A program made the position numbers and the translations under genes. From Cloeon dipterum (lineage: Eukaryota; Arthropoda; Insecta; Ephemeroptera; Baetidae), in assembly GCF_949628265.1 (NCBI RefSeq), contig NC_088787.1, forward strand, positions 1,168,501-1,232,500: DNA of 64,000 nt, written 5' to 3'. The notes under the pieces are model-generated. The model had not been told where the DNA came from and ran no database searches. It was given only the letters and a program-made list of their open reading frames with translations. Each line of letters begins with the position of its first letter. Position 1 is the first letter of the stretch. Positions 26,221 through 37,700 of this stretch are shown here, piece by piece.

Positions 26221-26419
26221 TGCTTGCTCTGTACAAATATAGATGTTCCCCGCGCTTTTAATGCGAGCTAGTGACTCGAAACTCATTTCGTTACGTGCGC
26301 GGAGGCGAGAGTCGCGAGATAATTTCATCAGACACGCACAAAGTGGCCGCCATAAACTGTGCTTATTGATGAAAATTTCAAATTGTCGAGCAGCAACTAA
26401 TTTTATTGTTTCTCCTAGG

Positions 26420-27120
26420 ATTGATCGCTTTTTTAATTAATTTTACGCTGTGTTTCTATCAAACAGGCTGCGTGGAAGCAAAATTTGAGCGAAACTGCGA
26501 GCAGTTAAAGGTTTTTGATTCAAGTTTCTCTTAAATCACGAGAAAGAGGAAAAATTACCTTTTTTTTCATGCGTCGACCGCAGACTCTTGCAAGCAAACA
26601 ACTCTGTCGTTTGAGCCACACCCTTTGTAAGACAAAAATCGAGCTGAAATTCAAGAAAGAGGGCAATGAAATTGTCAGAAACAATCCTATATGTTTGGTA
26701 TTTTTTAATTTAATGTGTTCCTGGAGGTGCGCAAGAGAACGTAAGTCGTCCCTTACAACCTCTTCATGGCTTAGAGTGAACAAAAAATTATCATAAACAG
26801 GAGAAAATTCATAAGTAATGCGTTCTAAATTTTAATAATCCACACGCACAGTTAGAAGAATTTAAACCAACTTCTAATTTAAACCAGGAAATTTTTCAGC
26901 GCTTTTGGGATTTCCCTTGATAAATCCAAGAGCCAAAAAGCAGCAACACATTTTCTGCTTACCTTTTTTATCCAGCGAATGGGTGCGAGACGAGACGGAT
27001 GTGTGCTCCACTACTTGTTGCTCTCGTCACATCGGTGATTATGCCGCTCCGCAACCGCACACTCGCCTCTGCTCGCGGTTTCTGATATCAGTGTTGCGTG
27101 CTTTCCATTTCCACCGCAAT
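26420..27120 (+). repeat. Dispersed repeat family, copy 2
   Basis: Direct-orientation partner of 19,640-20,270. It ends in a GC-richer piece (CCGCTCCGCAACCGCACACTC...TGCTCGCG) that is also present at 62,058-62,170. The three copies share this GC-rich end best, which suggests a conserved terminal or promoter portion of a mobile sequence. Confidence 0.6.
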
Positions 27121-27790
27121 CACGTTATTATGCCAAGTGAAGGGGATTTCTAGCAGTGATAAAGAGACCAAAGGCTGTTTTTGTTTTCCTAACTTTCAAA
27201 CAGCGGGAAAGTCCACTTTATGCTCGTCGAAAAGGAAAAAATAAGCGGAGGAAGAGTGCGATCAATGATCTTTTAGGCGTGAACACGAATCCGAATCGTG
27301 GTGCTTGATAGATCAATTTTAGAAAACAACAAGGAAATTATACAAATTCTTTGCTTAAGTAGGATGGCCGCATTTTCACTTTAAATATTAGCCAATTTAT
27401 ATCTTTAAAAATTTAATTTAAATATTCTTGACGGCCTATGATGAGGGAGGAAAAAATGTGTGTCGAGATGCACTCTTTAATTTAGATCAAAGTATTTGGT
27501 AGATTTGGAAAAATACAAAACAGGATCCTTTTGCACATGCGAAAATTTATTAACTGTTACAAAGACTCTTCATTCAGAAAGAGGTAAACCAGAAGGATTT
27601 TGAATTTTTTGAAGCTGAAGGGCGGTTCCTTGATGGCCTTACGCTATGGCTTCCAACTGACGTCACCTCTCTACTAAAAAAAATCCTTGCACTTTTCTAA
27701 TAATCACTAAATTCCCCTTTATTTGAAAATGATAATAAGCCCGCTAGTAAAACTATAAAATGGCCATAGCCAAGAGGAAAACGAAGTCGA
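27121..27790. other. Intergenic, no feature recognised
   Basis: AT-rich sequence without a family-like open frame, without a tRNA-like fold and without an obvious repeat partner in this window. Confidence 0.4.
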
Positions 27791-28270
27791 TCAGTATTCT
27801 TCTTTGGCAACGTTTCCCTCTGCACCGCTTGAACCATCTATTCTGAAAGAGGCGAGCAAATCGGGAGTTAAATAATGCAATGAGTGGATAGTATAAAATT
27901 AGATTAATTGGTTATTGTAACAATAATTTCTTCAAGAAATAGACGGACCAAGAATTTATTTTGGTTTCGAGAAGTTCAAAGGAAGTTACCTGGCGGGGCC
28001 TCGAACATGTACGATTTGGCTCCGACTGCAGCCTTCAAAAGCTTCTGACTTGGCTTTTCTCTGTTCGTGTCAAACACCGTCATCCAAAGGGTTCCATTTT
28101 GGTCCAAAGCAATAGTAAACGGCCAATAACTATCCTTTCCAGCGACCTAAAAACAAGCAATGAGTGGAAGTTTAGTGAAATTTACAGTTGAAATGCTGGA
28201 GGGAATTTTTTGATGGTGCCTGATCTTCAAGGCTGAGCACAATGCTTTTACTGGCCCACAAAATTATTTA
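27791..28270 (-). CDS. 3' exons of an unidentified gene, possibly Yellow/MRJP-like
   Basis: A minus-strand exon at 27,990-28,146 (acceptor AG at 28,147-28,148, donor GT at 27,989-27,988) encodes VAGKDSYWPFTIALDQNGTL followed by WMTVFDTN and AKSYMFEAPP. It splices in phase to a last exon at 27,791-27,837 (DGSSGAEGNVAKEEY, stop TGA at 27,791-27,793). Upstream, an in-frame exon with SALKIRHHQKIPSSIST ends at a donor near 28,186. The IALDQNGTLW pattern resembles a blade of SMP-30 or Yellow/MRJP beta-propellers; this is weak similarity from memory, not a search. The 5' part is not found: possible exons at 28,316-28,434 and 28,724-28,790 are open but could not be phased with confidence. It may be a truncated gene interrupted by the duplication boundary at about 28,445. 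Confidence 0.4.
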
Positions 28271-28699
28271 TTCTACTGTGAAATATTATTTTAAATTGGC
28301 GACTCCTTATCCTTACCTCACGAAAACGCTGCTCCTGAAGTGGTTGGGAAGAGTTCCAAGAAGATGCGTAATTCTTCCACAAAAAGGCGGCATACACATG
28401 CGTTAGAACGTATTCGTATCGTATTTTTCTACAAAGTTTTTATTAAATATGGTCTCAAATCAATGATTACATTTGTATAATTTTTATAAAATTCTTCCCG
28501 CCAAAAGAGAAAGCAAGACTATCGCACTGGCTCTATTGCAAATTTTAAATGAAATTCAAAACGTTTTTGCTCGCGATGGAAAGCAAAGTCGAAAACGAGA
28601 AGATCTCTAAATGATTGCATAATACATTTGTCTTACTGTCCTAAAAATCTTAATGTTGTGGACTTTGTAGAACAGAACAAAAACGGAAAATATGATTAT

Positions 28700-28930
28700 A
28701 TGACCAAATAACTTACATACAGCTCGAAGAACTGGAGCGGCGTCTTGATCTTCTCAAGGAGAGCTCGGTGTCGCTGATCCGTCCCTCAAACTCGGCGTCG
28801 CGGTGACTGCCTCTCCTGGCCAATCGTCTCTTTATTTTCACTATGATTCCTTCAACGACCAGAAGGGCCCAAGCACGATCAGTTTGGCTAAAAGGTTTCT
28901 TGTATAAAAATAATAAATCCCGTAGCAGGA
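28700..28930. repeat. GC-rich dispersed repeat with (A)GAAGGGCCC block, copy 1
   Basis: The block TTCAACGACCAGAAGGGCCC followed by an AAGGTTTCTTGTATAAAA-like tail recurs at 48,580-48,800 (duplication partner) and, more diverged, at 44,400-44,640 and 47,090-47,340. On the minus strand a possible exon (KTPLQFFELY then GT AAGT donor) is preserved in the 28.7 and 48.6 kb copies, so the unit may derive from a first exon and promoter. Confidence 0.5.
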
Positions 28931-31732
28931 CCGAGAAAAACCAGGGGTTAATATCACTTTAAATAATATCCATTGAGCTTTGAAATTGAAAAAAGCTGCT
29001 CCACAGTGTCCACAGTGAGCCCTTATTTAATAGAGAAACATTCAGATTACTTTATCGCTCCTTCAATTATGCTGCTGGTCAGGAAGAAGGAAAAAAACAA
29101 AGAGGATTGAGCTTAGAAATTGTGTTGGTTTTGGTTTATTGCTCAAAGTGACTCTAACACAGAGAAAAATACTTTTGATCGCGAAATTGGCCATTAATTA
29201 AGTTACTGCTGAAGGAATAAAGTTAATAACGTGGGCGAGACTTTGAGAATAAAAGTAAATTCCTACTGTGACTGGACAGGCAAAAAAGGGGGAAAACTAG
29301 TTGGCAGAGGCGGAGGAATGCGATGTTAAGCCACCTCGAAGGCTCGGGGGTGTTGGAACGCCGCTTATTGGGATGTCTCGAGCCAGTCAGTGATTGGAAA
29401 ATATACATTTTTGGGCGTGCAAGATGCCAAAACAACGTTAAATTAAACAGTGCTCGCTCGACGTTAAAGGCAAAAAAGGAAAAGCCAATTTTACACATAA
29501 AATGGTGGTTCTTGTTTCGAAGACTAGGGTCTGCAGGCGCGCGTTGGGGAAGATTCAGGCCGTCGAGAGTCACGACACCTCTCTTCAATTGAGCATGTTA
29601 AAATATTATCAATGGGAAAAGTTTATTTATTACCGAATGCAAGATCGGTTTCTTGCGAGATTCATGAATCATTTAGTTTGCTCCTTGTAAGCACAGATTC
29701 TCTCCTTCTTCAGGGCCATCTATGTTCCCCTCTTAGCCTTTTCACTGGTGGAAGTTGGCTCAACATGAAAAATTGCAGAGTCTGAAAAGGTTCGAGGTCT
29801 CTAATTATCGTCTGGGTTGGCAAAGAAACGTAAGCGATTTCAAGTAAATTTTAGAAAATCCGCAGTTTTTCCAGAAAGTAAGATATATTCAAAATTTTGT
29901 GACATTATAACACCTCAAACCATTAATCAAATTTAATTAACTAAATCGTTTCTCCTTAGCAATATGTCTCATAGAAATGATAAATTTTCATGCCAATTAA
30001 TATTACAGTCTTTTATTGATGAACAGGCTGTTTGATTTTTACGGAGATTTAAAAAAAATAAAAATCTCGATTAAAAGATACATCAATCTAAACTGGAGCA
30101 TTTTTAAGCTCTAATCAATGGCTGTCGAAGCATTCATTGCAGACAATGTCAGTGTAAGTTTGTTTAAAAAAATCGAAAACCTAATTTTAATCACCGAGGA
30201 AAAAAAATTAATGAGCTACTCAGGTACCTTTAAAATTTAAATGAAAGTGTCGAGTTGTGGCGTCTAGGATTCATCCAGATCCAGAGATGTTTGAGTGTTC
30301 GTGATTAAAGTCTGATTGCCTTCCGCACTTCCCTGCCACCTTCAGGGCAATCAAAAACGTCCGTCCAGCTGGGAGTGTGGAAACAGCTTCTTGTTACGCG
30401 CTTGCAATCAGATGCTGAATGTAAATTCAAAAGACCTACGTTAAAATTTGATTCTCAGCAAAATCGTTGCACCACCTTCAGGGAAATCGAGACTGGATGA
30501 GAATGAAGAAACAGCTGTTTTCGCATTAAAAGCAGAGCTAACATTTTAAATTCGTCAGAAAACATGCTATATTTGAAGTAAAATTAAAAGTTTATCGGAT
30601 TAGACCAGATACAATTAGAAATACATGAAAAAGAAAAATGTTGTTATTAAAGTTATTACAGAGGGTGTTCTTCGTAGAGGGAAATATCTTTTTCGGTCTA
30701 TAACAATCGATTATCAAGGAGGTTAACACGATATTTTTACTCTGAAAATGTAATATTTAACAAGGATTTTGATATTGCTGCAGAAAATCTGCAACGGGAA
30801 GATTAAGATCAAACTAATCTTCTTAAAAGTGGTCATAATAAAAAGAGGATGACTCTCTCACCTTGTATTAAGTTTTCGAGTGATTGATTTCCACAGAAAT
30901 TTAATAATTTATTTTCAAATAATTTTTATTATGGTTCTGCAGGGCTATTTTGCCCCATAAATTGCCACATCCAGACAAATAAATTCCATAATAAAAACAT
31001 AATTATTAGAGAAGTGAGACATTAATTCAATATTTTTTGAAAAAAAGTTATTTTAAGAGTTCATCGAATGCATTTACGTTTTCGTTGAGACAAAAATTCG
31101 GTGGGAGATCATTCCACATGCGGTAGCTTTAATTTAATAATTTAATAAATATTTATTAGTGCATAGATATATTGCTGCAAGTATGATTTCGCACTTTCGC
31201 AGTTTCATATCGTTTAAAAAATTAAATCAATGCCACATAATGACTCTTAATTAACTCCTAATAAATGCACAAGTAGCACGAAGATTATTCTCTATGTTTT
31301 GGAATAAAACCCATGAATCATTCAAAAAGTGTTTTAAATTTTATTGAATAACGCTTTCATTATATTCCTTACCGCCAGTAAAGTACAGAAACTAAAATTT
31401 TGTAAGCAACATTTACATAAAAACCGATACTATGCATATTTAATACCTATTTTACCAAAAAAAAAATAAAATAAAAAATAATAATGTCTAAATAAAATAC
31501 AAGGATCTCCAAAACTCTTATATTCTTGTCTAGTTAAAATGTTGGTATGTAAAATGTACAATCATTAAAATTAAGTGATATTTTAAAAATAAGCCACCAT
31601 TTCAGAAAACACCATGAAAACAACGATATTAGCTCATCTGGAACTTGCAAACTTAAATTAAAATTGAAGCAACAAAAAGCAAACAGGTCAGAATTCTGAG
31701 AAAGAAAACTCTAATTTAAATCAATCGCATTT
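28931..31732. other. 3' flank of gene A, non-coding
   Basis: This stretch is collinear with 48,800-53,790 of copy B, except that B contains a 2.2-kb insertion. The largest open frames at 29.2-29.7 kb overlap on both strands and are broken differently in the two copies, so they are not supported as genes. A minus-strand AATAAA-type polyadenylation signal lies at 31,340-31,345, about 390 nt past the stop of gene A. Confidence 0.5.
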
Positions 31733-34700
31733 TTAGCCAGGTGCCGCTCCTTCGAGTTCATCAAACCTTTTAAGTAAATGAGTTGGAAAAGATTCGTCAA
31801 TGTAGTCACGAGCACATTTCCCTTCACTGTCTCGTATGGTAACATCCACAATTTTAGACAAAAGTTTTTCGAAGAAATTCCTATTCCAGAGCTTTTTCTT
31901 GCAAGCAAGAATCAGCGGGGTTTCGTTCAAAGCATTTCTTGCGTTCAAATCAACGTCACCTTGCTCCACAAGCCAAACAAGAAACTCATCATCCCTGTCG
32001 TCGTCGTCTAATTTGATTGCCAGATGCAGAGTGGTATCTCCATTGTTCAAACGCTGTTTAACCAAATCACCATTCAATTCATGAATGAATAACGCCATGG
32101 TAGAGTTTGTTATTGCATGGTGAAATGCGTTCATCCCGTCGTTGTCTGTCAGAGCCAAATCTGCGCCTCTTTTGCACAACTCTTGCACCAAACAAGGTGA
32201 ATCTTCTAGCCTTTTAAATGAATACAATTTAACGGCGTAGTGCAGGGCCGTTCTTCCATTTTTATCTCTCGCGTTTATATCAACGGTTTTTGCGAGCAAA
32301 ATTTTAGCAATAATCAACTTTCTCTTCTTGAAAGCCAGCAGAAGCGGTGTACGTCCCTCGCTGTCTGTTACATTCAAGTCATTTTCGCATTGCTCCACAA
32401 GCCAAATAAGAACGTCTTCTTTCGAGTATCTGTCTAATTTGATTGCCAGATGTAGAGAGGTATCTCCATTTTTCAAACGCTGATTAACCAAATTACCATT
32501 TAATTTGTGAATGAATAGAGCCATGTGAAAGTTTTTTATCGCATGGTGAAATGCGTTCTTCCCTTCGTTGTCTGTCTGAGCCAAATCTGCGCCTCTTTTG
32601 AGCAACTCTAGCATTAAATCAAAAGCATTTGAATATCTTATCCCACAGTCTTCATCCAATTGAACGGCGTAGTGCAGGGCCGTTCTTCCATTTTTATCTC
32701 TTGCGTTTGTATCAACGGTTTTTTTCAGCAAAATTTTAGCAACAATCCATTCTCCCTCCTTGCAAGCCAGCATTAGCGGTGTCTCACCCTCGCTGTTTGT
32801 TACATTCAAGTCATTTTCACATTGCTCAACGAGCCAAAGAATTTTGTCAGTGTCAATGTCCCACGTTTTTAATACCAAATGGAGGGTTGTGTCTCCGTCT
32901 TTAAGACGCTGTCCCAACAACTCATTGTTTTTCTCGTGAAGAAATGAAAATACCTCCAAGTGATTTATTCCGTGGTGCAAGGCATTCTTTCCCTCGTTGT
33001 CTCTTAGAGTCAAATCCGCACCTTTCTCGTGCAAAAGCTTCACTACACACAAGTTTCCTTTTTTTGCGGCGTGGTGCAATGCGCTCATTCCCTCCTTGTC
33101 TGTTAAAGTCAAATCCGCACCTTTCTGAAGCAAAAGCCTCATGAAATCCAAGTTTCCTTTTTCTGCGGTGTAGTGCATTGCAGTTTTTCCCAGTATGTCC
33201 GAGGCATTGACCTCAACATTTCTGCTCAGCAGCAATTCGGTGACTCTCCAACACCCTTCTTCGCAAGCCAGTAAGAGTGGTGTATGGCCAGAAGAATTTT
33301 TCGCGTTTAAAACGGTGTCGTCTACTTGTTCTATAATCCACAGAGCGATCTCTTCTGTTACAGCACCATACCAACTCAATGCCAGATGTGGAGTTGTGTC
33401 TCCATCTTTTGTACGCTGCTTCAAAAGATCTCCGTTCTTCTCATTGAGGAATCGTAACATTTCTTCGTTTTTGATAGCGTAGTGGATTGCATTCTTTCCT
33501 TCCAGGTCCGTTAGAGTTAAATCTGCATTGTTTTCAAGCAACAACTTTACCAAATCAACATTTCCTCTTTTTGCAGCAAGGTGCAGTGCTGTCCTTCCTT
33601 TACTGTCCCATCTGTTTAATATCTCCTTCAGTTTAGATCCAACACAACCCTCGCCAATATCTTGATTTTGGACTTCCTCGGTCGTGCAGTCTAAAATCTT
33701 TTTCACAAATTGCAAATGTCCGCTTTCAGCAGCAATATGCAACGCAGTCATCCCTTTTTCGTCAACCACATTGAAGTCTCCACCCAGTTCTATCCAAGTT
33801 TGCAGAGCCTCTAAATCACCCCTTTCAGCGGCTGCATGAAGGCACGTTCGCCCACAATAGTTTTTTACTTCCAGGTCGATATCTTTTGTCATCAAATAGT
33901 CAACAAATCTCAGTCCTTTTTTAACTGCAATACGCAACGCAGTGCAGCCATTGTTGTCCTTTGCTTTTACGTCAACTCCAATCTCTTCGACCAGTAAACG
34001 CGCTTCCTCAAAAAACCAATAGCTGGATTTCGGAAGAAGAATATGCAGCCCTGTTTGACCACTTCCAGTTTTCTCCTTGGCCAGCTGACTATCAGTGCTG
34101 TGCAACAATCGAATCACGTCTTCTTTAAGGTAACGCCAATTGCTGCAAGCAAAATGAAAAGCATTCCATCCATTTTCGTCTACAGCTCGAATATTAGCAC
34201 CAGAATGGATCAACTCTTGGACACGTTCAAGATATCCATGTTCCGCAGCGCAGTGAAGAGCAGTTTTTCCTCTTTCGTCTGTCATGTTAATGTCACTTTT
34301 CTGCAGAATTAAGAAATGGTCCATGCATAATTTGTCCTTCCGGGACCAATCTCTTGGATCTCCAATTGGTCGTAAGGTGTTCACGTCAACCCCTTCTTCG
34401 TCAATAAGCATTTGACATATTTCCAAACATTTACTTTTAGCTGAAAATCGTAGAAGACTTTCATCATCACCATATTCCGCGTTTTTCAAGTTTGGGCACT
34501 TTTCTATTATAAGTTTCGCGATTTCCTTGTGCCCTTCTTTAATAGCAGAATGTAAAGCACCCAAATGAGATTTTACTTTATTGATTTCGAAAGTTTCTTT
34601 GTTGCATTGCAGTCCACTGATGTTTTCCTCTAAAAAGAATTTGACCAGGTCTAGATCATTTTCTTCTACAGCCATCATCAAAGGATCCCAACTTTCACCA

Positions 34701-37700
34701 TCTTCATCTATGGCTAATTTTGCGCCATGCTTAAGCAAAACTTCTACGCATTTTATAGCTCCATTGTGAATAGCCAAATATAGGGTGCTACCTTCATCAC
34801 CTTGAAAATCTTTGTCGACACCATTTTGCAGCAGCAGATGAAGAATTTCGCCGTTATTCTTTTTTGCTGCAACCGCTCCAGCTTCTATTATAGATTTTCT
34901 AGAGTGGATCATCTCTGGCAATGTAGGAAATTTTGTTTTTAGCTTCTCAAAGAACAGACAAGCGTTCGACTTGGCTACTGACTTCAACAGGTGAAGTAAA
35001 ATTATAAGCAACTCATCATCACTTTGGATCAAGTCCGTGTCGAGCAGCATGATTGCAATTTCTTCCGCACCTTTGATTGCTTTGACCAAAAGAGTCCTAT
35101 CCCTTGCAACAGTAATACGGTTTCCCTCTTGGTTTTCACTGAAGGTGATAATTGGGTAAACCATTTTGAAAATATTTATGCAGCCATCGGAAGCAATCAA
35201 ACCCAAAAAAATATCTGGTTTCAACTTCATGACTCTTAGAATTGATGCTCTGCGCTTTTCGATTTTTTCCACGTCATTCAAAACTGTGGAATAGAACAGA
35301 TTGACAAACTTTCTGCACCACGAAAACGACTCCCCTAAAAATAAATCTGCAATATTTTCAGTGCTGCTTTGGATGTCCCAATCGCCACTATTCTCGATTT
35401 CACGTAGGAAATGTTGGGCTGCGAGAAATTCGGCGAAAGTCTGATGAATGAAAATAACATGGTTGTTTTGAAACGAGGCAATGCCATAGTAATTGTTTTT
35501 TTCTAGGCCGTCTTTCGCGTAATCAGGAAGTTCAACTCCTCTGATGTGGTTGCTTGCCAACTTTTGAAGATCTAATATAGCAAAGGCTAATATTTCTCCA
35601 AAATCGGCTTCATTGTTCTTGTCAACTGCTTTCCTGATCAGAGTGTCTTTCACTTTGTGTTGCACGACCTTGTCGTAGATTTGGTACAAGTTTCCTTCGG
35701 CCCCGTACTTGGCAACCAAAGAAAGGTGCAAAGGATTTCTCAAGATGTCCTTTGATGTCATTTTTTTTAAGAAATCTTCCCAATCGTCTCGACTCTTGCC
35801 CGTCTCCAGCTGAAACAACTCCATTTGCTGCTCTTCATTCAAGGGTTCAATCTCTACTAATACAGCTTTTGATGTTTGCTTTTGGATAGCTTCTGCTGCG
35901 TTAGGTCTCGTTCCGATCCATACGGATATCAGCTCCTCTTCTAGAGCTTCGATAACTCTCAATGTTTTTTCTTGGTTATCAGGACGGGTAATTTCATCGA
36001 ACCCATCAAGAATCACAACACATTGCTTTTTTTCTATGCTTTTTATGATTTCCTCTTTCGAATTCTTAGTGGCTTTCACGAGAAATTCAATCTCAGTCAC
36101 ATTCCTGTCTAGAGAACTGAACGGAACTCTCGGGAGTGAAATGCGTAAAATTTTGAATTGTGGATTTAGTTTCCCGAGTTGAAAAGCCATCTCCCTGAGG
36201 ATTGTCGTCTTTCCTGTTCCTGCGACTGAACTCAAGAGCCAAATTTGTTTTTCTTTTGCTGATTTCTTCACCAAGCTGTCGAAGCTGACGTGATATTCTT
36301 TATTTTTTTGAGAATTTGTCACTGAAAAGCTAAGTTGAACAAAAGAACTGGGCCAGTCAGGAAAATTGAGAGGATACTGGAGCGTCGAGTTAAGAAAATC
36401 CCGATTTTCCTTTGATTCGGAAATGAGCAGACTTGCGAGAATTTCTTGCAGACTCTTCTCCGTTTTCACCTTTTGCCCATTGAAGATTTCGATCAGCTTT
36501 TGAAGATCATCTATATAGACGAAAAAATTTTAAAAATGAATAATTACGAGAAAGTAAATAATACCCTTGTTGTGCAAAACTAGGACTAACCATCCACTGT
36601 GGTTTGTTGCGGATATTCTCATGTAAGGCTGTATAAATCCGGACTATATAGAACAAAAGGGTGTGTGATACTTTAATATGATTACTTTTTTAATTTGGCT
36701 AGACATTTTGGAAATTAATAAAATACAAAGTCAATTACCGCGTCAGCAGAAGAAGTCGTTTCCTGGTTCACAAAGAATAATAATTTTGGTTTTCCAATCC
36801 ACTGGTCGTTTTTTGGCCCGATAAATTCAAGCAGTATTTGAGATACTACTGCAGTTTCTTGACCGTCCACCTGCACGCAAACCTCATTTGTGTCCTCGTT
36901 TTCAGTCACAAGGCCAAAAAAAATCAGAAAAATGCAGCCAATGTCGAAGTCTCGCCACGAGGCTGAAATATGCATTGCATGATTACAAGCATTTAAATAA
37001 AATTAAGTCGTACAACCTTTATTAATGGACGTCCACGGCGTTCCACTCAGCTTCAGTTTGCTGGTCTCGAAATCTAGGTTTTGGGACAGCGCGGTTTGCA
37101 CTTCATTCAACTGCTTGTTTCCCTCTGTGACAGCGGAAAAGAGAAGCGCAAGGCGGCGTCGCATATTTTCCCCTGTGCTTGATTTCCAAGAGTAAAACTC
37201 GCGTTTGATGCTCATTGCGTCAGATTTCGAGGAATCCCGAGGACTCCTGAAATATAAAATTTTATCATAACATATTTGTCAACACCTATGTGGATACTCT
37301 ATGTAAATTTTTAAATTCAAGGGAAATCCTGATGAAAACTCACTTTGAGATGACAAAACTTCTGTCCTGGGAAAACATCTTGAATTCTGGAGTCTGTCCA
37401 GCGGTTCCTTTGACCGAATCTTTGTGAATTTCATTTTGAATATATGTCAGGACATTTATGAGACTCTCGTCCTTCTCAAGAGAATTTAGAACCTTGCAAG
37501 TAAGGTGGATGAAAGTTGTTCCTGTTGCCGGGTCTCGATTGGCCAAGGTCGCTGCGAAAATAAATGCAAAAATTAGAGAACTAAATTTGTATTGACATCA
37601 AGAGTCTCACTTTCGACCGTTGAGAAGAACACAACCGTGTTTCTCGTCAGAGGGCTGTAGGTGATTCGACAAGAGTTTGCGTTATTGAAATTATCATCAA

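Noticed and set aside
29223-29690. Open frames on both strands in the 3' flank of gene A
   Set aside because: The counterparts at 49.2-49.6 kb carry different indels and stops, so no frame is conserved.
32240-35240. Plus-strand open frames opposite the ankyrin region
   Set aside because: They are antisense shadows of the repeated ankyrin codons, without start context or family resemblance.
36467-36469. Treating the large NACHT-ankyrin frame as a gene starting here
   Set aside because: The codon is GTG, the frame is open upstream to an acceptor at 36,511, and nine more exons join in phase.
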